Positions 44,957 to 54,654 of a stretch of DNA of 64,000 nucleotides are shown in pieces. The number at the start of each line of letters is the position of its first letter. Positions within the stretch are counted from its first letter, which is position 1. Made by a program: the position numbers and the translations under genes. The DNA comes from Candidatus Minthosoma equi (GTDB lineage Bacteria > Bacteroidota > Bacteroidia > Bacteroidales > Bacteroidaceae). Under the pieces are notes generated by a model that made no database searches, was not told the DNA's origin, and was given only the letters and a program-made list of their open reading frames with translations. Where the stretch lies: the NCBI GenBank assembly GCA_018064885.1, contig JAGHUI010000048.1:1-64000 (forward strand), written 5' to 3'.

Positions 44957-46036
44957 ATGGAACTTAAAATTGCAGTTTTGGCTGGTGATGGCATCGGCCC
45001 AGAGATTATGGAACAGGGCGTAGCAGTATGTTCTGCTATTGCCGAGAAGTTTGGACACAAAGTATCCTACAAGGAGGCCCTTTGCGGTGCTCACGCAATT
45101 GACGAAGTGGGCGACCCATTCCCAGAAGAGACATTCAAGACATGTGAGGAAGCTGATGCTGTGCTTTTTGCCAGCGTAGGTGATCCTAAGTTTGACAACA
45201 ATCCAACAGCAAAGGTGCGTCCAGAGCAGGGTCTTCTCGCAATGCGCAAGAAGCTTGGTCTCTATGCCAACATTCGTCCTGTGACAACTTTCGACTGCCT
45301 TATCCACAAGTCACCATTGAAGGATTATATCGTTCGTGGCGCAGACTTCATCTGCATCCGTGAGCTCACAGGCGGCATGTACTTCGGCAAGAAGCAGGAG
45401 CCAAGCATCAATGCTGATGGCGTGGAAGATGCTCTCGACACAAACTACTACTCTCGTCCAGAGGTAGAACGCATCCTCAAGGTTGGTTACCAGTATGCTC
45501 AGCAGCGCCGTAAGCACCTCACAGTTGTTGATAAGGCAAACGTGCTCGCTTCTTCACGTCTTTGGAGAAAGATTGCTCAGGAGATGGCGCCACAGTACCC
45601 AGATGTAGAAACTGACTTCATGTATGTTGATAATGCAGCAATGCGCATGATTCAGGATCCTAAGTTCTTTGACGTAATGGTTACAGAGAATACATTTGGC
45701 GACATCCTCACAGACGAGGGTTCTGTAATCACAGGTTCAATGGGACTTCTTCCATCAGCATCTACAGGTTCTTCAACTCCTGTGTTCGAGCCAATCCACG
45801 GTTCATGGCCACAGGGTAAGGGACTCAACATTGCCAACCCACTTGCTCAGATTCTTTCTGTAGCAATGCTCTACGAATATTTTGGCCTCAAGGCAGAAGG
45901 CGACCTTATCCGTGAAGCTGTTGACGCATCACTCGATCAGAACGTACGCACTCCAGAGATTCAGGTTGAAGGCGCAAGCAAGTACGGCACAAAGGAAGTC
46001 GGTGCTTGGATAGTAGAGTATATTAAGAACAAGTAA
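44957..46036 (+). CDS. leuB: 3-isopropylmalate dehydrogenase
   Basis: Oxidative decarboxylation of 3-isopropylmalate, the third leucine-specific step. The 359 residues begin [15 protein letters not shown] and contain [11 protein letters not shown] and [11 protein letters not shown]. The metal/substrate-binding region with [11 protein letters not shown] is present, as are [20 protein letters not shown] and the NAD-binding FEPIHGSWP. It lies about 37 kb from leuACD, paired with thiD. It therefore escapes the attenuator that controls the rest of the pathway. Confidence 0.96.
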   Translation: MELKIAVLAGDGIGPEIMEQGVAVCSAIAEKFGHKVSYKEALCGAHAIDEVGDPFPEETFKTCEEADAVLFASVGDPKFDNNPTAKVRPEQGLLAMRKKLGLYANIRPVTTFDCLIHKSPLKDYIVRGADFICIRELTGGMYFGKKQEPSINADGVEDALDTNYYSRPEVERILKVGYQYAQQRRKHLTVVDKANVLASSRLWRKIAQEMAPQYPDVETDFMYVDNAAMRMIQDPKFFDVMVTENTFGDILTDEGSVITGSMGLLPSASTGSSTPVFEPIHGSWPQGKGLNIANPLAQILSVAMLYEYFGLKAEGDLIREAVDASLDQNVRTPEIQVEGASKYGTKEVGAWIVEYIKNK

Positions 46037-46039
46037 TTG

Positions 46040-46112
46040 TTAATTACGAAATACGAATTACGAAACCATCCGGATGGCATTTCGTGATTCGTATTTCATG
46101 TTTCGTAATTAA
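46040..46112. terminator. Large A/T-rich inverted repeat between convergent genes
   Basis: TTAATTACGAAA (46040-46051) pairs exactly with TTTCGTAATTAA (46101-46112). Inner arms GAATTACGAAA and TTTCGTGATTC flank an ATCCGGAT core. It abuts the minus-strand stop at 46113 and probably terminates both leuB and the ligase gene. Confidence 0.7.
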
Positions 46113-48548
46113 TTAGTGTTTTGAAAGGCTTGCCTCAATGATTTTGCTGCAAAGCTCATCATAAGTCATTCCTGCAGCCTTGGCACTTATTGCAATCTTC
46201 GAGTCGTCAGCAAGGTTTGGAAGCGAATCGCATTCCAGACAGACGAAAGAACCATCATCCCTTACAATGAAATCTGCTTTGGCAAAAGCATTGAGTCCTA
46301 AGCTTTCTGCTGCGGTTTCTGCAGCACTCATAAGTTGTTTCTCAAGCTTTGTGCTGATGTCGGCAGGACAAACGAAATTTGTCTTTGTGCTCGCGCCTTT
46401 ATTTCCGTTGTGGTTGTCATCGAATGCTAACACTTCAAGCACAGGCAGAGCCTTGCCGTTTATTGTGCTGACCGAGAACTCGCGACCAATCACGTATTCC
46501 TCAACGATAACCTCGTTTTCCCACTTGAATGCCTCCTTCAAAGCTTTCTTGTATGCTTGCTGCTCGTTCACAGCCGAGATGCCCAAACCGATGCCGCCAA
46601 TGCATGGCTTTACGATAACAGGGTATCTCAAGCCATATTCAGCAACATCAACGTCCATCTTGTCCTTCTTGATGCATGTTCCCTTAGGCACAGGAATGCC
46701 ATGATACTTAATCACTTGCTTTGCAATATCCTTGTTGGATGAAAGGGCGGAACTGAAATAATCACAGCCAGTATAGTCAATTCCTAAAAGGTCGAATGTT
46801 GCCTGAACCTTGCCGTTCTCGCCGTTAGCACCCTGCAGGGCAATGACAACGAGGTCAGCCTTCTTGCAGAGCTGGAGTACGTTAGGACCGAAAGCAGAGC
46901 GTGACTGATCCTTTCTTCTCTTCTTGACAGCCCAAAGGTCAGGAAGCTCGTCAGACACTTCCTTAGGAGGCAATGAATATTTGTCAGGATTCTTAAAGGC
47001 ATCAGTAATCACTTCTTCCTTATCCTTGTATCCCATGAACGAATCCAGGAGAATAACATTATGCTTCTTCTTCAGCGATTCCGCAACGATCTGTCCAGTT
47101 CTCAGCGAACGGTTTCTCTCGTTTGACAATCCGCCAGCCAAGACAACGATGTTCATGTTCTCAGGCACACCAGCCAAAGAATCTTCTTCATTCTCCTCAA
47201 TCACGATGTCCGAACCATCCATTTCAATTTCCAAGTCGTTAATCATTCTCTTCGTCATGGAAACGACAGTCAGAAGCTGTCGCACTTGCTCAGTTGTCAA
47301 GTCAACATCGTATTTCTTTTTCATTACCGACTTCGTTTTCAATACAACGAGAGGGCTCACATGCAACACAAGGAAGTTGGAAATGCTTAACGCAGCCATG
47401 AATTTCTTAGAATTCACGAAATTGTCAAACATGTTAAGCGTATTGATGATACCTTCCATGTGGAAATGCTCCATCACCCTCTTTATGGCATCGAAGAAAT
47501 CAGGTACATTCCTTGAGTACTTGACGCAGTATGCAATCAGATAAGCAGCATTGTCCGTGTATTTCGGATTGCCGATCATGTCACACATGTAGTTCATGAA
47601 CTCATTGACCGTTATGCTGTTGCTGCGTATTGCAAAAGCCTTCTCGACAAGCAATCCGAGCAATTCGTTCGTTTCGTTCTTCTCACGTTCCGAAACGGCA
47701 GACCTCACAAGGCTGTTCATGAACTGATCCAGAATCTGCATCTCAGGCCTCTGTCCGTTAGGATTGATCTCCATGGTGTATTCGCCATTCTCCTTGAAAT
47801 TGAGGAAGGTGTTGATCATGTGAGCTTCAGCTATGCCGCCTTTGCCATAATCGAATCCGAAGTAATAGTTCTTTTTGCCCACATCGTTCAAGAGGATGTT
47901 GACATAGTCGAAGTCGATGTTGTGATTCTCTATGATGCCTTGACGCTGAATGATTCTGTTTCTGTAATAGTTCATGAAACGGTCAGAAAATCCTTGTCCG
48001 TCAAAAGCCACGCAACGGCGAGGCGTATCGTTCAGAATAGCGATGTACTTCGCCTTGTTGCCCCCCTTGGAATGACCAGTTACAGTAACGTAATATCTCT
48101 CAAGCCCCAGTTTCGTATATACCTTCTTATACCATTCCAGCGCATTTATCTGCTGCAAAGAGTCAATAGTGTTTCCGCCCACAAAGTCATCCGTCCACTC
48201 ATTGTCAGCCGTGCCGCGGAAAGCTACCACAGCCTCGCCCGAATTGTCATTGATGAAAACCACGCTGATGCCACCGCCACCGCCGTAAGCTTGGTCAAAG
48301 TGAGTGGCGCAGATGCGAGTGCTCATCAAGGCATCATTCTTCTTGATAGCCGTCAAGGTATTCTTCCAGTCAAAGCCATTGATGCAGGCATTGTAATACC
48401 TTTCCATATCCAAGGCATCCATATCGATGGCATTGATCATTTCTCCCACAGTCTTTCCCTTAGCATCCAAAATGCTGGAAAGCGGCGGTTTATTCTCCAA
48501 ATAGGTTAGGTGTACGAGAAATAAAACCTCGTCAGTTTTGAAATACAT
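46113..48548 (-). CDS. Mbeg1-like (DUF2974) hydrolase fused to a divergent D-Ala-D-Ala ligase
   Basis: An 811-residue two-enzyme protein. Residues ~1-300 are a lipase-type alpha/beta hydrolase of the Mbeg1/DUF2974 group: AVVAFRGTADNEW (oxyanion strand), nucleophile elbow GHSKGG with S160, and a candidate His at H243. Residues ~300-460 are helical. Residues 466-811 match ATP-grasp D-Ala-D-Ala ligase: AGGLSNERN (472-479), QGANGENG (572-579), PVIVKPCIGGIGLG, GREFSVSTINGKALPVLEV, ECDSLPNLADDSK. Several ligase landmarks differ from the norm. LHG is LQG, MDK is SNK, and the terminal metal motif NEINTxPG reads LECDSLPN. The substrate may therefore not be D-Ala. No signal peptide is seen. Confidence 0.85.
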   Translation of the reverse strand: MYFKTDEVLFLVHLTYLENKPPLSSILDAKGKTVGEMINAIDMDALDMERYYNACINGFDWKNTLTAIKKNDALMSTRICATHFDQAYGGGGGISVVFINDNSGEAVVAFRGTADNEWTDDFVGGNTIDSLQQINALEWYKKVYTKLGLERYYVTVTGHSKGGNKAKYIAILNDTPRRCVAFDGQGFSDRFMNYYRNRIIQRQGIIENHNIDFDYVNILLNDVGKKNYYFGFDYGKGGIAEAHMINTFLNFKENGEYTMEINPNGQRPEMQILDQFMNSLVRSAVSEREKNETNELLGLLVEKAFAIRSNSITVNEFMNYMCDMIGNPKYTDNAAYLIAYCVKYSRNVPDFFDAIKRVMEHFHMEGIINTLNMFDNFVNSKKFMAALSISNFLVLHVSPLVVLKTKSVMKKKYDVDLTTEQVRQLLTVVSMTKRMINDLEIEMDGSDIVIEENEEDSLAGVPENMNIVVLAGGLSNERNRSLRTGQIVAESLKKKHNVILLDSFMGYKDKEEVITDAFKNPDKYSLPPKEVSDELPDLWAVKKRRKDQSRSAFGPNVLQLCKKADLVVIALQGANGENGKVQATFDLLGIDYTGCDYFSSALSSNKDIAKQVIKYHGIPVPKGTCIKKDKMDVDVAEYGLRYPVIVKPCIGGIGLGISAVNEQQAYKKALKEAFKWENEVIVEEYVIGREFSVSTINGKALPVLEVLAFDDNHNGNKGASTKTNFVCPADISTKLEKQLMSAAETAAESLGLNAFAKADFIVRDDGSFVCLECDSLPNLADDSKIAISAKAAGMTYDELCSKIIEASLSKH

Positions 48549-48601
48549 ATTAAATAATAGTTACGAATTATGAAATCCGAAATCCGAAAATAATTACATT
48601 G

Positions 48602-48632
48602 CAAAATTACAAATTATCAATAAAATAGCAAA
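48602..48632 (-). promoter_or_regulatory. Promoter of the hydrolase-ligase fusion gene
   Basis: Minus strand TTTG (48632-48629), 19 bases, TAATTTTG (48609-48602). The start would be near 48595, about 47 bases before the ATG. Confidence 0.75.
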
Positions 48633-48705
48633 AATAAACAGCAATAAAAATCAAAACTTTATTGTTCGGCAGAGGAACTGGAGCAATTTTTTTTCTCCTT
48701 ATTAG

Positions 48706-48736
48706 TTTCATATTTAATAAATAAAGCGTAACTTTG
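48706..48736 (+). promoter_or_regulatory. Promoter of metA
   Basis: TTTC (48706-48709) as an imperfect upstream box, 19 bases, TAACTTTG (48729-48736). The start of metA at 48759 is about 17 bases after the predicted transcript start. Confidence 0.65.
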
Positions 48737-48758
48737 CATTCAAAATATAAAAACGACA

Positions 48759-49676
48759 ATGCCTCTAATTCTTCCAGAAGATCTTCCTGCTATAGATGCT
48801 TTGAAGCAGGAGAATATTTTTACCATGGGTTATAAGAGGGCGGACAGCCAGCAGATTCGTCCGCTCCGTCTTGCTGTGCTCAACCTTATGCCGATAAAGA
48901 TTACGACTGAGACGGATTTCATTCGCATTCTCTCTAATTCGGCTTTGCAGATTCAGGTTGAGTTCATGAAGATTAAATCGCACACTTCCAAGAACACGCC
49001 TGTGGAGCACATGCTGACGTTCTATCGCAACTTCGAGGATATGAAGAAAGAGAAGTATGATGGACTCATCGTGACGGGTGCTCCTTTGGAGTTTATCGAT
49101 TATGAGGATGTGACTTATTGGGAGGAGCTGCAGGATGTGTTCAACTGGGCTCATCATAATGTCACCAGCACCATCTATGTTTGTTGGGCTGCATTCGCAG
49201 GTCTTTATCATTTCTATGGAGTTCCGAAATACAACACGCCTGCTAAGGTGTTCGGTGTGTTTGAGCACAGGATGCTTGCGTCTGAGCTGCCTATCTTCCG
49301 TGGGTTTGACGACGTGTTCTTTGCTCCTCACAGTCGTCATTGTGAGGTTCGCCGTGAGGACATTGAAAAGGTGCCAGGATTGCACATCATTGCTGACAGC
49401 GAGAAGGCTGGTGTGACAATCGTGGAGGCGCGCAACGGCAGGGAGTTCTTCATCACCTGTCATCTGGAGTATTCTCCTCTGACCTTGGATGGAGAGTACA
49501 AGCGTGACGTTGCCAAGCGTCTTCCTATCAACATGCCGTCGAACTACTATCCTGACGATGATCCAGCAAAGACTCCTATCGTTCGTTGGCGCGCTGCTGC
49601 CAACCTGCTCTACACAAACTGGCTCAACTACTACGTTTATCAGGAAACTCCGTTCAACATTGATGAGATCAATTGA
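48759..49676 (+). CDS. metA: Homoserine O-acyltransferase of the MetA type, probably acetyl-specific
   Basis: Activates homoserine for methionine synthesis. The 305-residue product has the acyl-enzyme cysteine C142 (YVCWAAFAGL) and the catalytic H235 and E237 (FFITCHLEY). Residue 111 in GAPLEFIDYEDV is Glu. In MetA enzymes Glu at this position is reported to select acetyl-CoA, while Gly selects succinyl-CoA. It is therefore probably a homoserine O-acetyltransferase despite the usual succinyltransferase name. The gene overlaps the U32 gene by 14 bases. Confidence 0.93.
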   Translation: MPLILPEDLPAIDALKQENIFTMGYKRADSQQIRPLRLAVLNLMPIKITTETDFIRILSNSALQIQVEFMKIKSHTSKNTPVEHMLTFYRNFEDMKKEKYDGLIVTGAPLEFIDYEDVTYWEELQDVFNWAHHNVTSTIYVCWAAFAGLYHFYGVPKYNTPAKVFGVFEHRMLASELPIFRGFDDVFFAPHSRHCEVRREDIEKVPGLHIIADSEKAGVTIVEARNGREFFITCHLEYSPLTLDGEYKRDVAKRLPINMPSNYYPDDDPAKTPIVRWRAAANLLYTNWLNYYVYQETPFNIDEIN

Positions 49677-51294
49677 ATTACTCGCTCCTGCAAAGAATGC
49701 TGACATTGGCATCGAGGCGATACGCCACGGTGCTGATGCTGTTTATATAGGTGCTCCTTCATTTGGGGCGAGGGCTGCTGCAGGCAATTCTGTGGAGGAC
49801 ATTGCAAGGCTGGTGGCATACGCTCATCTTTTCAAGGCTCGTGTGTATGTGACGGTCAACACGCTCATATACAAAGAGGAACTGAAGGATGTGGAACGGA
49901 TGATCTGGCAGTTGTACGAGGCGAAGGTGGATGCTCTCATTGTTCAGGATTTGCAGATTCTCTCGCTGAACCTTCCTCCGATTCCTCTGCATGCCAGCAC
50001 TCAGATGGACAACCGAACGGTGGAGAAGGTCAGGCAGCTGGAAGGGTTGGGATTTCCGCAGGTCGTCCTTGCCAGAGAACTTACCGTGGATCAGATATCA
50101 GAGATTCACAAGGAGTGTCCAGAGACGCTGCTTGAAGTGTTTGTGCATGGAGCGCTCTGCGTGTCGCTTAGTGGCAGATGCAATGCCAGCGAGGCTTTGT
50201 TCCGCAGAAGTGCCAATAGGGGCGAGTGTGCACAGGTTTGCCGCATGAAGTTCACGCTGAAGGCTGATGGTCACACGCTTGCCAAGGACAAGCATCTGCT
50301 TTCCCTGAAGGATAATTGCCAGATTGATAATCTGGAAGCCTTGCTTCTGGCTGGCGCATCGTCGCTGAAGATTGAGGGAAGGCTGAAGGATATGGATTAT
50401 GTGAAGAATGTGACTGCTGCTTATTCCGTTGCTCTTGATGAAGTGATAAGCAAGCATGAGGATAAGTTCTGCCGCGCTTCGTCTGGTCATACTTCATTGA
50501 AATTCATTCCAAATGTTTTCAAGAGTTTCAATCGCGGATTTGTGAAAGATGTGAACAAGCCTGACGCAAACTTAGACACTCCGAAATCGCTTGGCGAGCC
50601 TCTGAAGAAAGATACCGTGCTGCACAATGGTGATGGATTGTGCTACATTGACCGCGGCGAACTTGTGGGATTCAGAGTGGGCAATGTGGATAGATTTCAC
50701 CCAACAAAAGGTGTTCGCTATTTCCGCAATCAAGATGCGGAGTGGGATAGGGTGCTTGGCAAGCCTTCGAGCGACAGGAGAATTTGGGTTGAAATTGATG
50801 TTGATGAGGATAAGGTTGTGATGACTGATGAGGATGGCTTTGCTGCATCGATAGACATCAGCGTTTCGGATTTTGAACTTGCCCGCACACACCAGACAGA
50901 AAACATTCAGCGACAGCTGTCGAAGCTTGGTGATACAATATTCGAGGCGAGAAGCGTGAATGTGAATCTAAATAAAAACTATTTCATCCCTTCGTCTTTG
51001 CTGTCGTCATGGAGAAGGGAGTTGGCGCAAAAGCTTACGGAGGATCGCATTTGCTATTATCCTCAGATGAAGCAGGAGCACAAGCCTGTGCAGATAGATA
51101 CTCCTGTGCCATTCGAGCTTACACACGATAAAGGCACTCCTCTGATGATTTGCCATCATTGCATTCGCCGTCAGATGGGCTTGTGCCTGAAAGAGGGAGG
51201 ACAAAAGGCAAAGATGACGCTGACTGCAGCAAACGGAATGGAACTGTTGTTGGATTTTGATTGCAAAAACTGCTTAATGAAGATTCTGCTTTGA
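49663..51294 (+). CDS. Peptidase U32 family protein
   Basis: A 543-residue protein of the U32 (collagenase-like) family. It starts MRSIELLAPAKNADIGIEAI and carries the family signature EVFVHGALCVSLSGRCNAS. The cysteine-rich SANRGECAQVCRMKF follows, with more Cys near the C-terminus (MICHHCIRRQMGLC). Relatives include RlhA/TrhP-type proteins needed for hydroxylation of rRNA or tRNA, probably with an Fe-S cluster, so an RNA-modification role is more likely than proteolysis. The ATG at 49663 is chosen because upstream codons do not match the family. It is coupled to metA and to the next gene. Confidence 0.87.
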   Translation: MRSIELLAPAKNADIGIEAIRHGADAVYIGAPSFGARAAAGNSVEDIARLVAYAHLFKARVYVTVNTLIYKEELKDVERMIWQLYEAKVDALIVQDLQILSLNLPPIPLHASTQMDNRTVEKVRQLEGLGFPQVVLARELTVDQISEIHKECPETLLEVFVHGALCVSLSGRCNASEALFRRSANRGECAQVCRMKFTLKADGHTLAKDKHLLSLKDNCQIDNLEALLLAGASSLKIEGRLKDMDYVKNVTAAYSVALDEVISKHEDKFCRASSGHTSLKFIPNVFKSFNRGFVKDVNKPDANLDTPKSLGEPLKKDTVLHNGDGLCYIDRGELVGFRVGNVDRFHPTKGVRYFRNQDAEWDRVLGKPSSDRRIWVEIDVDEDKVVMTDEDGFAASIDISVSDFELARTHQTENIQRQLSKLGDTIFEARSVNVNLNKNYFIPSSLLSSWRRELAQKLTEDRICYYPQMKQEHKPVQIDTPVPFELTHDKGTPLMICHHCIRRQMGLCLKEGGQKAKMTLTAANGMELLLDFDCKNCLMKILL

Positions 51295-52253
51295 GAAAAC
51301 TGCTTTACATATTATTATTGGTGTTTGTGGCATCATGTGTTGGAAATACATCTTCTGATGCACCAGCTGTGTCTGACTCTGACACGATGAAGACTATTGT
51401 CAACATTGTTGATACTGCTGTTGCAGAAGACACAACGCTGCTGGCTCTCACGCCTCAGCAGGTGGATTCGCTCATGTTCCGCATAACTCATCATTATTCT
51501 GAGAATTTCAATTTTATCGTTAAGGCTGATTCGCTCACTCTTGTGCCTCGTGATGGCGATGTGATTACAGATACTTGCCGCATCTACGATAACGATGCTG
51601 TTGTTGTGGCAGCAATAAAGTTCGTTCCAAACGATACGATTGACTCTATATGGGTGAAGGTTGCTCACGACCAGATGACTATGGGATGGATTCCTGAACA
51701 TGAATTGCTGAAAGGAGTGACGCCTGACGATCCTATCTCGCAGATACTGGATGTCCTTTCAAATAGCCGTGTGATATGGATGTCTGCTCTTGTTGCAATA
51801 GGTTTTATAGCTTTCTTCATTGGCGGAAGAAAACGCCTGAGGAAACCGCTTGTTCTTCAGTTTGATCAGATGGACAGCATCTATCCTCCGCTGTTTATTG
51901 TGTTAGTGGCAATAATGGCATCCTTGTATGCTTCCGTTCAGAATTTCGTGCCTGAGTTTTGGCAAGAATACTATTACAACCCAACGCTCAACCCGCTTGT
52001 CTTGCCTCCTCTTATGGCTACGCTTGTGGTTATGGCATGGCTGCTTATCATCACCTTCATCGCTATCATCGATGAGGTTTACCACCATTTCTATTTCTTG
52101 CCAGGAATAACTTACATTGCTGAAATTCTTGGACTTGCCATGCTGACTTATCTCGTTATTTCTTGGTCAACATTATTCTACTTCGGCTATCTGCTTTTGC
52201 CAATGCTGATAGCTGGAATTATCTGGTTTAAAATGTCTAAGTTTAGATCTTAG
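51291..52253 (+). CDS. Membrane lipoprotein with C-terminal transmembrane segments
   Basis: A 320-residue protein of unknown function. From the TTG at 51291, which overlaps the previous stop (TTGA), it starts with a signal peptide ending in a lipobox (LVFVASC). Residues ~30-150 are a soluble, probably SH3-like domain (DSLTLVPRDGDV... WVKVAHDQMTMGWIPEHELL). About five membrane segments follow from residue ~165. The alternative TTG at 51261 adds ten residues. It belongs to the metA-U32 transcript and overlaps the convergent DUF3737 gene by 11 bases. Confidence 0.75.
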   Translation: MRKLLYILLLVFVASCVGNTSSDAPAVSDSDTMKTIVNIVDTAVAEDTTLLALTPQQVDSLMFRITHHYSENFNFIVKADSLTLVPRDGDVITDTCRIYDNDAVVVAAIKFVPNDTIDSIWVKVAHDQMTMGWIPEHELLKGVTPDDPISQILDVLSNSRVIWMSALVAIGFIAFFIGGRKRLRKPLVLQFDQMDSIYPPLFIVLVAIMASLYASVQNFVPEFWQEYYYNPTLNPLVLPPLMATLVVMAWLLIITFIAIIDEVYHHFYFLPGITYIAEILGLAMLTYLVISWSTLFYFGYLLLPMLIAGIIWFKMSKFRS

Positions 52254-53094
52254 ATTGTATCACCTTTGCATTTGCAGGTGCTTTTTGGTTTTCGTCCCAG
52301 ATGAGTTCACCGCACTTTCCTTCTACAACAATGGTTCCGCTTGTTGGATTTTTGATGCTGACAATGTCGCCCTTGATGTTTCCGTTTACTGTTGAATACT
52401 CAAAGTTGAGGTTTGCGTCATCTCCAAAAGTGCAGTCCTCAAGTATAAGACCATCAACATAGCAAAGGAGCTGTTCGCCAGTAAGATGGCAGCGCACGAG
52501 ACGAATGTTCTTTCCATACCAAGCGAGGTATTCTCCGTTAAGTTCGGAATCGTAGATTGTCACGTTCTCTGCTTCCCAAAAAGCATCTTTGGAATTGATT
52601 ATGGCATTATGAATTTCTACGTTCTTGGCGTATTGGAAACCGTAGTTGCCATCCTGACGATAGTTGTCCAGACGAATGTTGTGGCTGTGCATGAAGATGT
52701 AGTCGCAATTCTCAATGTGTACATTCTTCATCTGGATGTCTTCGCAATCCCAAAGAAACTGCTCTCCGTTAGGGAAATCAGTGTTTTCCACGTGTATGCC
52801 TTTCATTCTGCGGAACAGCTTTGGAGCGTCACATGTGCAATCGGTCATTGTGCAGTTGCGAGAATACCAAAGGCTGGAACGTGCAGATTCAGCAAAATGG
52901 CAGCGATGAACTTTGAATCCGTCAACCTCCCAGAACACATACTTTCCCTCAAAAGTGCAGTTCTCGGCTTCTATGTTGCTTGATTCCTTTATGGACGATT
53001 CGCCGACATGGATTGTCACGTTCTCAAGACGAAGGTCGTGAGAAGCATAAAGTGGGCGCTCGCCACCGTATTCTTTGTCTTTTATTGTGTTCAT
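52243..53094 (-). CDS. DUF3737 right-handed beta-helix protein
   Basis: A 283-residue protein made of repeating ~20-residue turns with Cys, Asn and aromatic positions (ENCTFEGKYVFWEVDG, HRCHFAESARSSLWY, YDSELNGEYLAWYG). This is a parallel beta-helix of the DUF3737 family. It has no signal peptide and no known activity. It lies 17 bases after the MATE gene on the same strand, so the two probably share an mRNA. Confidence 0.88.
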   Translation of the reverse strand: MNTIKDKEYGGERPLYASHDLRLENVTIHVGESSIKESSNIEAENCTFEGKYVFWEVDGFKVHRCHFAESARSSLWYSRNCTMTDCTCDAPKLFRRMKGIHVENTDFPNGEQFLWDCEDIQMKNVHIENCDYIFMHSHNIRLDNYRQDGNYGFQYAKNVEIHNAIINSKDAFWEAENVTIYDSELNGEYLAWYGKNIRLVRCHLTGEQLLCYVDGLILEDCTFGDDANLNFEYSTVNGNIKGDIVSIKNPTSGTIVVEGKCGELIWDENQKAPANAKVIQSKI

Positions 53095-53111
53095 ATTAAG
53101 CTCTTTTTCGA

Positions 53112-54491
53112 TTATGTCTTATTTATTGTCCATCCCCGTTGGCGAAGCATGATGATGAATGCTATTCCGCGAACGGTGAGTTCTACAGCCATGGCTATCC
53201 ATACACCGACCAATCCGAGAGTTGGAGCGAGGATGATGGCGAGTGAGAGTCGCACGATCCAGATGCTTGAGAGGTTCACGATGCTTGGAATGAGTGTCTT
53301 TCCAGAACCTACGAATGCTCCGTATGCCACGATGCTTGCGGCAAACATTGGCTCTGCCCATGCTTCGATGCGGAGAACGGTTGTGCCAAGGCTGATGACT
53401 TCAGGGTCGTTTGTGACGATGTTCATCATCTCTGGCGCAAACACTCCCATGATGATTCCCATGATTGCCATGATTGCCATTCCCATAGTCATGGAAAGCC
53501 ATGAGAAACTGCGCATGAGGTCGTGGCGATGTGCTCCGAGACTTTGTCCTACAAGCGTTGTTGCTGCTTCGGAAATGCCATAGCCAGGCATGTAGCAGAG
53601 ACTTTCTATGTTGATGCCGAAGGTGTTGGCGGCAATGGCTACAGGGCCGAGTGGGGCGATGATGCTTGTGATAGCTATCTGTGCGCCGCACATCACTCCG
53701 CGTTCAAGGCTTATTGGCGAACCAATCTTGAGTGCTTTCATGAGAATGTCCTTTTTAGGTTTCCAATGTATAGCTGTTGCCATTTCGTCAAGCGAAAAAC
53801 GAAGCTGATTGTCACGCTTGATGAGGAAATACAGCATTGCGAACATTGTGATGAGGTAGGCAAAGAGCGTGCCAAGTGCTGCTCCTTTTGTTCCCATGTC
53901 AAAAATGAAGATGAGAATGTAGTTAAGCACTACGTCAAGCATGCACATGGATGCGTTCAGGAAGCTTGGCACCTTGACGTTGCCGCTGCATCGAAGGCTT
54001 CCGGCTGCAAGGGTGTTAGTTATTAATATAGGAAGGGCTATTGCCACAATCGAGAAGTATTCCGTTGCTCCATAGCAGATATCTGCATCAGCTCCAAGCC
54101 AATGAGGTAGGAATGGGGCAATGGATAGTCCTATGATCATCAGCACTGTACTGAATATGATAGCGGATATGATGCCTTGGCGGATCACGTTTCTTGCTCC
54201 TGGCAGATCATTAGCGCCAACATGATGCGCTACCTGTACGGAGAAACCTGCGGCAAAGGCTGAGCATAGCCCTCCGAAAAGCCAGATTGTGGTGGAAACA
54301 AGTCCTACGGTTGCTGATTCTTTTGTGCCAAGATGTCCCAACATGGCAGCATCAATTATCTGCATGGCAACAGAGGATATCTGTGCAACCATGGCAGGCA
54401 AACTCAACAGGACAGTCAGACGCAGCTTTTCCTGCCACGTCATCGTGCGTGCTCCTTTGCGCACGAGGGAGAGAAGTTCGTCCTTTGTCAA
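53112..54491 (-). CDS. MATE-family multidrug/sodium antiporter
   Basis: A 459-residue inner-membrane protein with about twelve hydrophobic segments in two homologous halves. Typical MATE features are LLSLPAMVAQISSVAMQIIDAAMLGHLG in the first helix pair and MCGAQIAITSIIAPLG at the start of the second half. It exports cationic compounds in exchange for Na+ or H+; the substrate is unknown. A TAACTTTG box on the minus strand (54553-54546) places the promoter in the short gap shared with pulA. Confidence 0.93.
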   Translation of the reverse strand: MTKDELLSLVRKGARTMTWQEKLRLTVLLSLPAMVAQISSVAMQIIDAAMLGHLGTKESATVGLVSTTIWLFGGLCSAFAAGFSVQVAHHVGANDLPGARNVIRQGIISAIIFSTVLMIIGLSIAPFLPHWLGADADICYGATEYFSIVAIALPILITNTLAAGSLRCSGNVKVPSFLNASMCMLDVVLNYILIFIFDMGTKGAALGTLFAYLITMFAMLYFLIKRDNQLRFSLDEMATAIHWKPKKDILMKALKIGSPISLERGVMCGAQIAITSIIAPLGPVAIAANTFGINIESLCYMPGYGISEAATTLVGQSLGAHRHDLMRSFSWLSMTMGMAIMAIMGIIMGVFAPEMMNIVTNDPEVISLGTTVLRIEAWAEPMFAASIVAYGAFVGSGKTLIPSIVNLSSIWIVRLSLAIILAPTLGLVGVWIAMAVELTVRGIAFIIMLRQRGWTINKT

Positions 54492-54545
54492 GTTGAAAGT
54501 TGATTTAATTTGTTAATTGAATAGTCGGAAGACACAAAAGTTGTG

Positions 54546-54605
54546 CAAAGTTAGTAATTATTTGTGATTTGTGATTTGTAATTTAATGTTTTATTGCTAC
54601 CTTTG
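54546..54605. promoter_or_regulatory. Divergent promoters of the MATE gene and pulA
   Basis: Minus-strand TAACTTTG at 54553-54546 serves the MATE gene. On the plus strand TTTG (54575-54578), 19 bases, TACCTTTG (54598-54605) serves pulA. The intervening bases repeat TTTGTGA three times. Confidence 0.75.
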
Positions 54606-54654
54606 TAGTGTAACAAACAAGTAATTAGCAATTACTAACTTGAATTTGTCTTCC

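Noticed and set aside
48765..49712. 315-residue minus-strand open frame
   Set aside because: Antisense of metA, whose catalytic residues are all in place.
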